DNA from: Zygnema cylindricum
Taxonomy: Eukaryota; Streptophyta; Zygnematophyceae; Zygnematales; Zygnemataceae
Direction: 5' to 3'
Length of the DNA stretch: 64,000 bases
Assembly: GCA_037447655.1 (NCBI GenBank)
Contig: JBBHKE010001904.1
Span: forward strand, 1 to 64,000
Below are positions 56,157-64,000 of this stretch, piece after piece. The translations under genes and the position numbers were made by a program. Under the pieces are notes generated by a model. That model worked only from the letters and a program-made list of their open reading frames with translations, searched no databases and was not told the DNA's origin. Every line of letters begins with the position of its first letter. Position 1 is the stretch's first letter.

Positions 56157-57522
56157 ATGATAAGGGTTTTTTTACTAGCACTAGGGAAGGAGTCTTTACT
56201 GCTAGTTTTGAGGATGATGTCTATTTCATTGCTGAGAAAGGTAGCCATGGGATGTTTAGGCTGATCTTAAGTAATGAAAATAAGAAACTTTATTATGCTG
56301 GTGTTCATGATATTATGATGTGGCATAAGAGGCTTGGGCATGTGAATCTAGATAAGTTAAGAGAGATGAAAAAGATGGGAGTGGTGGAAGGGATTCAGTT
56401 CAGTGAGAGTGATGATATAAGTGATTGTAGTGGATGTGCTCAAGGTAAAGCACACAGATTACCCTTTCCTAAGTCAGCCACCTATAAGGAGAAACAATTC
56501 TAGATCTAGTACACACAGATATTTGGGGACCGGCTAAAGTGCCCTCACCGGGGGGGAAGAGATTTATGATGACTATAACTGATGATTGGTCTCGGTATTC
56601 CCGGGTATATTTTTTTGAAAAACAAGTCCGAAGCTAAGGATTGTTTTAGACAATATAAAGCATGGAGCGAAAAAACTCCATGAAACTCCAATCAAGAGAG
56701 TAAGGAGTGACAATGGTGGAGAGTATACTTCTAACCAGTTTGAGGATTTTCTGAGGGAAGATGGGGTTCAACACCAAAAGACAGTTCCAGAAAATCCGGA
56801 ACAGAATGGGGTAGCTGAAAGGTTAAATAGAACACTAAGTGATAGTGCTAGAAGTATGTTGTCAGATAAAAAAATAGGAAAAAGGTTTTGGGCAGAAGCA
56901 ATGAACTGTGCTAATTACCTCAAGAATAGAGTTCTTACTTCAGCTATAAGAGATCAAACACCTTATGAGAGATGGACAGGCCGGAAACCAGACATATCTC
57001 ACTTAAAGGTTTTCGGCAGTCAAGTGTTCAGTCTAGATACTGATCGGTCCCAATTGGAAGCTAGATCCTAAAGGAAAACCGGGATACTTATTAGGATATG
57101 ATGAAGATGTTAAAGGATATAGAGTTTATGATCTAAAAAGGGAAGATATAATCTTAGTAAAGCATCTAGTAGTTATGGATGAAGGAAAGTCTGTGGATCC
57201 CTTCAAATATACGAAGTCAGTAAAAATCAGATTTGAGTCAGAAAATTCCGATGACTTTGAGCTTCCTAACTATCCAGGTTTTAGAGAAGATGACATTCTT
57301 GCAGGAACAAATCAGACCGAAAAGGACTCGGCTGTGGAAACTCCAGTGACAACTCTACTCGAAGCGAAAGACGTGGTGGAAATTGATTCGAAATCAAGGA
57401 TAGGGGAGAAGCCGAGTTTGTTCGAAAGAATCCACGAGAACCATCTATTCCGGCCTCAGATTTTGAGGGGGGGAGGAGAAGTAGCAAAAGACTGCAAGAA
57501 AAACAGGTTAATAACAAGGTAA
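56157..57522 (+). pseudogene. Integrase of copia element B, frameshifted
   Basis: The HHCC zinc domain has WHKRLGHVNLDKL (from 56321) and CSGCAQGKAH (56426-56455). The catalytic core has HTDIWGP (about 56514-56534), IRSDNGGEYTS (about 56700-56732) and NPEQNGVAER (about 56790-56820), which together supply the D, D and E residues. The C-terminal part has FWAEAMNCANYLKNR, PYERWTGRKPD and GYDEDVKGYRVYDLKREDIIL (57100-57160 in outline), then a long acidic linker. Frame breaks fall near 56500, 56620, 56680 and 57065. It would insert cDNA into the genome if intact. Confidence 0.88.
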
Positions 57523-59130
57523 CTAAACTATCTCATCAAGATGAACCTCAAACTTATGGAGAGGCGATGACTTGTCCAGAAAGAAACCGGTGGAAGACAG
57601 CCATCAATGAGGAGATGGCTTCAATCATGGCAGCCGATACTTGGGAGCTGGTGGACTGTCCACCTAACCGAAAACCAATCGGTTGTAAGTGGGTTTTCAA
57701 ATTAAAACTGAACCCAGATAACACAATCGAACGCTACAAGGCCAGATTAGTGGCAAAGGGGATTTACACAAAAGGAAGGAATTGACTACGAGGAAACCTT
57801 TGCCCCGGTGGTCAGATTTCCCTCCGTCCGCATACTTCTCAGTTTAGCAGCGGCGGAAGACATGGAAGTGCATCAGATGGACATCAAGACAGCCTTTCTG
57901 CATGGAGAATTGGAAGAGGAGATCTTCATGCGACAACCCGAAGGTTTTGTGGAGGAAGGAGAGGAGAGTAAGGTATGCCGGCTGATTAAATCTCTTTATG
58001 GTTTGAAACAGGCACCTCGACAATGGAATAAGAAGCTTGATGAGTTTCTTACCGGTCTAGGATATATTCGGATCAGCTCAGATCACTCAATCTATGTTTT
58101 CGAAGATGAGGAAGGTTTGATATTTATTGCAATTTATGTTGATGATTTGCTTGTATTAAGTAAATCAATGGAAAAAATTAACAAACTGAAAACCGATCTT
58201 AAGGGGAGATTTGAAATGAAGGATATGGGAGAAGCAAGATATATTTTGGGAATTCAAGTAGAGAGAGACCGAAAAAGGAAAATTATAAGATTGACTCAAA
58301 AGGAAGCAATAGGGAACATGCTTGAAAAATTTCAAATGGATAAAGCTAATAGTTGTACAACTCCAATGGAGTTGAAGAAGGGAAGTGAGGGGAGTGAGGA
58401 AGAAGGAGTCATAGTCTTAGACGAGGAATTATCTCCTGATGAACAAAAGTTCATGCAGACTATTCCTTACAGGCAAGTAGTGGGAAGTCTAATCTATTTT
58501 ATGAATTGTACCCGGCCGGATTTAGCTGCAGCTGTAGGAGTGCTGAGTAGAAGTCTAAATGCTCCCACTAAGAAGGATTGGGAGGCAGCTAAGAGAGTCC
58601 TTAGATATTTGGTAGGAACTAGAGATCTATGGTTGCATTTGGGTGGGGAGAATACTGACATCACTACTTGGAGTGATGCCAGTTATGGTGATGCTCCGAT
58701 GAGGAGATGTACTTCTGGTTATGTATTATATGTGGGTGATGGGGCTTGCTGTTGGAGTAGCAAACAGCAAAAGGTTATTGCTCAGTCCACCATGGAGGCT
58801 GAGTATATGCCTCTTGCTCTGCTGTAAAAGAATTGATGTGGGTCAAGTCTTTGCTTGGTGAGCTTGGTCACATTAAGAGTGGTGTGCAGAAAATATTTTG
58901 TGATAATCAGGCAGCAATCGCTATTTCTGCCAATCCTAAAACATCATTTTAAAGCCAAACACATGGACATCAGACTCAGCTTTGTTAGAGAGAAAGTAGA
59001 AAACAAAATAATCAGTTTAGAGTACAGACCAGATAGTGAGATGGTAGCAGATATGATGACCAAACCTGTGCCTTCCCCTAAGCTAATTTTTTGCAAGGAG
59101 AAGAGTGGTCTGAAATTAAAGATTGACTAG
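57523..59130 (+). pseudogene. Reverse transcriptase and RNase H of copia element B
   Basis: RT begins with WKTAINEEMASIMAADTWELV (from 57592) and [13 protein letters not shown]. It shifts frame at about 57780 and then runs open for 339 codons (57808-58827). That frame has AAAEDMEVHQMDIKTAFLHG, SLYGLKQAPRQWNKK and the catalytic YVDD (58135-58146). RNase H follows with GSLIYFMNCTRPDLAAAVGVL, WSDASYGD (Asp at 58675) and MEAEY (58792-58806). After a frame change at about 58827, the final DNQAA motif (58902 on) and the DMMTKP end (59050-59076) lie in other frames. This is the longest uninterrupted pol segment in the window. Confidence 0.92.
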
Positions 59131-59143
59131 AAAATAAGGGGAG

Positions 59144-60192
59144 TGTAGAAACTAATGGTTTTATTAGTATTTTCTAGGTCTAAAAAGAAATATAGAAGTC
59201 GAGGTAGTCTATCTCTAACTTCTCTCTCCAACTCTCAAACTGGTCGCAGTCACTGAGAAATTGGAGAGGAAGCTAGAGCCATGGCTACCTTGGCTATCCT
59301 GAGGTTTACGGGAATTTTATATTAGGGTTTTTTATTTATTTAAAAGGTATGTGCCGGCGGCAGGATTTGATCCTTGTACCTACCGGCCGGCAGACAGGAA
59401 ATAGCCGGTAGCCTTAGCCGTTAAGTCTAGCGGTAGTGTTACGTAGCATATAGTTTGATATTTATTTAAATATGTATACGTGCGATAAACCATTTAACTG
59501 AAATGAATTACGGGATACATAGATCCAGTAATATATAATGTACGACTTACGGTACGGACAAAAATCAGTACCGCGCATTTGTTTCGTACGTGAAACAAAT
59601 ACCGCGCATGTATTTATTACGGCTACGATTAAATCCTAATTTAATCGGACGGCCGGGGATTAGCGCCGAGATCGCGGAGGAAGATTTCGGCGGTTTGTGG
59701 CCATCGCCACATCGGATGACGCGTGGCGAAATTCCGTTGGATTGTGGAATCTCCGGAGATTATGGCACCGAATCCGGATTTGACATGTGTCGACATTTTG
59801 GCCATGTCGTACAATGTCCGTACATAAAGTACACCGGCAGCTGTACTTTTGCGTACGGAACTCAATTCTGATTGGTTCCGTACATCAGTAGATAGAGTTT
59901 GTGAGAGAGATAGGACTTAGAAAAATTAGAAGATAGGACCCCCTCTCCCAGAGAGCTTCTGTACAAAAGGTCAACTTTGACCCTCCATAACTTACTGCTC
60001 AGGGGAGCAAATTCAGAGATTCTTTTTGCTACCGACTCAGGGGAGTCTTGCCTTTACAGGGGTGGAGGTGGTCAGGGTTTTTGTCTGCCAAGGTGGCAGT
60101 TATTTTTGCTGGAACACAAAGGGGTCAGGATTATCCTAGAGGCTTCTTAGAAGCTGTCTACTCTGAGGACTTATGGAGGTCTCAGAGTTTCA
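59144..60192 (+). repeat. 3' LTR of copia element B
   Basis: 1049 bp, differing from the 5' LTR by few substitutions and small indels. Preceded by the polypurine tract at 59131-59143. Confidence 0.95.
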
Positions 60193-60568
60193 ACATAAAG
60201 TACACCGGCAGCTGTACTTTTGCGTACGGAACTGTAACCTGATTGGTTCGGTACATGAGTAGATAGAGTCTGTGAGAGAGTTAGGACTTAGAAAAATTAG
60301 GAGATAGGACCCTCTCTCCCATAGAGCTTCTGTACAAAAGGTCAACTTTGACCCTCCATAACTTACTGCTCAGGGGACCAAATTCAGAGATTCTTTTTGT
60401 TATAGACTCAGGGGAGTCTTGCCTTCACAAGATTGCAGGTGATCAAAGTTTTTGTCAGCCAAAGAGGCAGTTGTTTTTGCTGAAACACAAATGGGTCAGA
60501 GTTATCCTTTCGGCTTCTTGGAAGCTGTCCACTCTGAGGACTTATGGAGGTCTCAGAGTTTCAGATAC

Positions 60569-61496
60569 AAATCGATATGTGTTAAATATCAAGTGTGAAT
60601 CTACGTAGCTTTTACAACCAGAGTATCGTCGGCGATGGCAATTTTGATATGCATTTGGTACCCCCTATGCATGTCATGGGGTATGTTTCCTTTAGCTCTT
60701 TATTATGTACATTATGCGATGATGCTTCGACAAATGGCAATGTCGAGTTATAAATGTTTTGTAGTACGGTAAGCTATGATTTTCTATGTGAGCCACAAGC
60801 AATTTACTTTTAGCGTACGAAAGACGTCATGTATGGTTACGTGTAACGTTTATCTTCGCTTGAGTGTTATAAACATAAGCGCATGTTGTAACATAATTTT
60901 CTACCTCTCAAAAATCCTATTACTACATCCACTCTCAACCACACATTTCATCTATTGGAAAATATACGTTCACATTGAAACACTCACATAAAGGATCAAC
61001 TTTTAAATAAAATATGCTATTTTGTCCGCATAACATATAGTTTGGTTTCTTGCCCTCTTGGCTCAATCCTTCCTTTAAAGTCTATTTCCTATACACTCCT
61101 CTCTTGAGTATTTCCCACTCTTGTCTACTAAAATACTAATAGTTAGTGAGAGGTTTCCAATGCAAAACGAAGTGACTCCATTTTGGTAGTGTTGGGTATC
61201 GGGTAAATTCATATCGCGATAATCTTCATATTCGATATATCGAATATCGATCAAGCAGTATCCTCGATATAGAGTACCGAGACCAACATAAATTATCGCG
61301 ATACATATCGCGATATAAAGTATTTTATAAAAAAAACAAAAATTATTTTTTTATATAATGTGTTGTTTTAGTGAAAAAGTCAAATTGTCTAATACGCCAC
61401 GTACGCCGTGATTTTCGTTCCGTGACATAAAGGTGGACGCCGCAAAATGTAACCGACAAAAAAGTACTAATTCTGGAATTCTAATGATAAATTATT
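60569..61496. other. No gene recognised; TATCGCGATA-rich patch at 61195-61320
   Basis: Spacer. The patch contains several TATCGCGATA, ATATCGATC and GATATATCGAATATCG palindromes and begins near TAGTGTTGGGTATCG (61187-61201), which resembles a hAT terminal repeat. The opposite end was not found. Confidence 0.4.
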
Positions 61497-61855
61497 TGGG
61501 GCATGGTTACACAAGGTCAATGTAATAGTACCGACATCAAATCTTAAGCATTACAGAGGCCTCGGGTACATCACGTATCTTATGCAAATAAGTTTTACAT
61601 ACGTGTTCTGATATGAGTGGTTCCACGTAAGTTGGCAACCAAATCTCAAAAGTCATCGAATATCTGGAAACCGACATTTTTCGTCTAGAAAATCGTACTT
61701 CCGTATGGCGCACGTGTACTTCACAAGTGTACCTCGTCAATGTACATCAGAGATCTCCTTCACTATGCTGACATTCGGGAAAAAACCGTATTTCTTTCCG
61801 GCAAAGATTTTATAGTCATTTTGTCCGAAGTCACGAGACTTTGAAAATGTTGGTT
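61497..61855. repeat. Dispersed repeat, copy 2 of 2
   Basis: Direct-orientation counterpart of 5456-5835, with several indels. Non-coding. Confidence 0.65.
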
Positions 61856-61969
61856 TTTGAAAGCTTAAGTCTCAACAAATTTATAGGACAGCGGGAAAAT
61901 AAATCTATAGGGACACGCGTCGTCACTTGAAGCACAGTGAAAGTTAATGATACCGACACCAGCATTAGA

Positions 61970-62210
61970 ACAGCGCAGCTGCGACGCAGATGAAACAAGC
62001 GCAGTTGCGGTTCATTTTTGACTTAGTCCGTACGGACGAACGCAGCCTGCGACGCAACGGAGCAACGCAACTACGGATATCTTGGTAACAAACAACGCAA
62101 TTGCTACGCAATAAGACAAACGCAGATGCGGCTATTTTTGGTATGGGACAACGCAGCTGCCGCGAAGCTGCGGATATTCGAATGTGATGTGGAACTAGAC
62201 TGCGCTGCTA
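61970..62210. repeat. Cluster of CGCAGNTGCGG-like imperfect palindromes
   Basis: At least eight spaced motifs (CGCAGCTGCGACGCAGATG, CGCAGTTGCGG, CGCAGATGCGG, CGCAGCTGCCGCGAAGCTGCGG and others) in ~240 bp. The arrangement resembles subterminal binding motifs of DNA transposons, but no ends were identified. Confidence 0.55.
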
Positions 62211-62770
62211 CGGTTGAACAGGATCGAGTCAACCGACGAGATTCTCAGATGACTTACTGACAAATAACTTTACAACAACTGAGTGGACACATCCTGACAA
62301 ACGTAACTAGCCGGCGGCGAGTATTTGTACAAATACTTAGTACAGATTCTCAGTAATATTAGTTGTACAGTGGTAAATTAGCTTTAGCGTGATTAGGAGT
62401 AATTAGATCTCAATGGTAGTTTTGTGTTTTCGACATATCTCTTAGGAACACCTATATCGGCGATACAGCATTATGTAATAGGAAAACAAAAAGTAGATAC
62501 TCACTAAGAGTATAAGAGTTAAGACTTAGAATGTTATTTGTATCCAGACTTCCAGACTGTGTAATCTGCAGACAGTTTTTGGGAAACTTCTGAGTTGCAT
62601 ATCTTGGTGTATGTTAGATCAATTGTGCTGAAACTGTGGGAGTTGTCAAACTTTGTGATACACTATACTGTGGTATAGTACGAAGCAGTGTTTGAACCAT
62701 TGTGGCAACTTAATTGAGCTGTAGAAAGCAGCTGTTTGATAGGATTCTTGGTAAGTTTCTTTGTTGAATT

Positions 62771-64000
62771 ATGTCTACTTCTACTACTACTGCTGCTGCT
62801 CCATCTGCTCCAGTGGTCGTAGAACAACAGGTTATGGGCCAGTCATCAAGAATTCCTATCTTTTCGGGAGACAAATATGCTTATTGGGCTGATATGATGT
62901 AGACACACTTCGAAAATGTTAACCTTTTGGATATCCTGGATGGTTCATTGGCGGAAACGGATCCGTCTTGGGCAAAGAAAAATTTGCAGGCTCGCTCACT
63001 TTTGAAATTCTGCATCTCAAAAGAATTGGCTATGTCACAGATAAAAATGAAAAAGGCGATCGATATCTGGAAATCTATCAAAGATGATTTTGAAAAGGAT
63101 AATGTTCAGGAGGAACTATTTTTGGCCGGACAAATTTGGGACTACAAATACACGAGTGGCGCTATGGCAGAATATTGCAACAAATTTCGAATTCTCATAG
63201 ATTCTCATGCTTGCGCAGGTGGATCTTTTCCACAGTTTCAGCAGGTTGCTTTACTAATGAGAGGTCTTCCAACTACTATGAAAGCAGCTTCTGATAGGCT
63301 GAAACAGAAAGATAAAGCTAGCTGGACGCTACAGTTAGCTACTAATTTGATATTTGAAGAGGAAGCTGACTCTAAAATTCTTAATGGTGAAAAACAAGTT
63401 GAGGCATTTAGCACAGAATTTGACACGAAAGCTCAGTTTAATCAGCAGAGAAATCAGTTTAATCAGAATCAACATCAGTTTAGACAATTTAATCAAAGAG
63501 GAAATAGACAGTCTTTCAATGCGTGTTTTTATTGTAATGAAAAAGGTCATGGATACAAATTCTGTCCTAAGCTTAAGAAAGCTAATGGAACAGGTCTGTA
63601 CAGGCCTGGATGGCAACAGAGCCAATTTCATCAAAATTTCACGAGATCATCACAACGAGGAAATGCACTCTTTTCGGCATCGTCATCTTATCAGGATGAG
63701 TCTCTTTCACTACCTGACACGGAGGCTGACGATCTTTTTATTATGGCAGCAGCAATGGAGGGGGCGAAAGACAATGGATGGATAATGGACACAGGAGCAT
63801 CGGCCCACATGTGCTGGAACAAGGCAATTTTCAACAATCTGAAATCAACAGCAGAGAAAAATATCTACTATGCATGTGGAATGAGTGTGCAAACACGGGC
63901 TGTAGGTGATGTCTCCTTGCTAGTTGATGTAGAAGGCAAGGCAGTTGAAAGAACTCTTCATAATGTTCTTTATGTACCAGATTTTAAGAAAAAATTGTTT
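62771..64000 (+). CDS. Copia element D gag-protease (partial, runs off window)
   Basis: One frame is open from ATG 62771 to the window end (410 codons) except for a single TAG at 62900-62902. Features: SSRIPIFSGDKYAYW at codons 25-39, a helical gag core (…IKMKKAIDIWKSIKDDF…), Gln/Asn-rich repeats (QFNQ) at codons ~220-245, a zinc knuckle CFYCNEKGHGYKFC (63524-63565), and a protease site WIMDTGASAHMC with DTGAS at 63788-63802. The more likely gag start is the ATG at 62835, within the primer-site-like GGTTATGGGCC (62830-62840); the preceding codons would then lie in the LTR. Integrase and RT lie beyond the edge. It is the best preserved coding region of the four elements. Confidence 0.85.
62830..62842 (+). 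promoter_or_regulatory. Probable half-tRNA-iMet primer site of element D
   Basis: ACA|GGTTATGGGCCAG matches the element B site with one C missing. An LTR end at 62829 (…ACAACA) would be expected. The left border of this LTR could not be set because its partner is outside the window. Confidence 0.5.

Larger units (their letters stand above)
53743..60192 (+). mobile_element. Copia LTR retrotransposon B (plus strand), nested in a solo LTR
   Basis: A full-length 6.45-kb element: LTRs 53743-54793 and 59144-60192, both TGTAGAAAC...GTTTCA and nearly identical. The target duplication ACATA lies at 53738-53742 and 60193-60197. The primer site is GGTTATGGGCCC at 54794-54805 and the polypurine tract AAAATAAGGGGAG at 59131-59143. 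Gag-pol is almost complete in content but broken by roughly eight small frame changes, so it is not autonomous as read. It is the best preserved of the complete elements here. Confidence 0.95.
53051..60563 (+). mobile_element. Solo copia LTR split by element B
   Basis: The left part 53051-53742 and the right part 60198-60563 join to a single ~1058-bp LTR of the same family as element B. It starts TGTAGAAATT and ends GTTTCA. It is flanked by a perfect 5-bp duplication GATAC at 53046-53050 and 60564-60568. No internal domain of its own remains, so it is a solo LTR left by LTR-LTR recombination, later hit by element B. It retains the antisense tRNA-like boxes (53279-53343). Confidence 0.93.

Noticed and set aside
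1-64000. CRISPR arrays, rRNA genes, bacterial operons
   Set aside because: None seen; the repeats are tandem satellites or transposons, and all signals are eukaryotic.

Overview
The window is nuclear DNA from a eukaryote, most likely a streptophyte (green) plant. The evidence is GT-AG introns, CT-rich leaders, a secreted protein ending in a plant root-cap/LEA-related (VWD-like) domain, and plant-style copia, hAT and Harbinger-like transposons. The very long (CCCTCT)n and (GA)n tracts and AT-rich spacers would suit a charophyte alga such as Chara, or a bryophyte, but that is a guess.

Only two host genes can be reconstructed with confidence. The first (10088-14487, +) has four coding exons, all in phase 0, and encodes a 132-residue protein of unknown role; its third intron opens almost directly into a ~565-bp CCCTCT tract. 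The second (18279-21019, -) has six exons and encodes a ~519-residue secreted protein: signal peptide, two copies of a cysteine-rich module carried by matching 164-bp exons, then the root-cap/VWD-like domain. Two broken partial copies lie nearby: exon 1-2 material at 15141-15823, and the last exon at 26930-27166 next to a 10-N assembly gap.

The first 7.6 kb is a transposon graveyard. It holds a decayed copia gag/protease, three ~770-bp Harbinger-like non-autonomous elements each with a 3-bp TNA target duplication, and a fold-back element. A fourth Harbinger-like element lies at 23846-24751.

From 27.5 kb onward retroelements dominate. A dead hAT transposase gene is split by minus-strand copia element A (29048-35329). 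Beside it is an almost perfect ~1.24-kb palindrome with a short return repeat. Minus-strand copia element C (43868-50365) has a perfect TTGTG duplication. A solo LTR (GATAC duplication) is split by plus-strand copia element B (53743-60192, ACATA duplication). The start of a fourth, nearly open copia element, D, runs off the right edge.

All four copia elements carry, directly after the 5' LTR, a sequence matching the anticodon-loop (half-tRNA) initiator-Met primer site known from Drosophila copia, and the gag ATG lies inside it. The LTRs of A, B and C and a solo LTR also carry a tRNA-like A-box/B-box pair on the strand opposite to the element, and a conserved hairpin region. These shared LTR features are the most interesting signals in the window.
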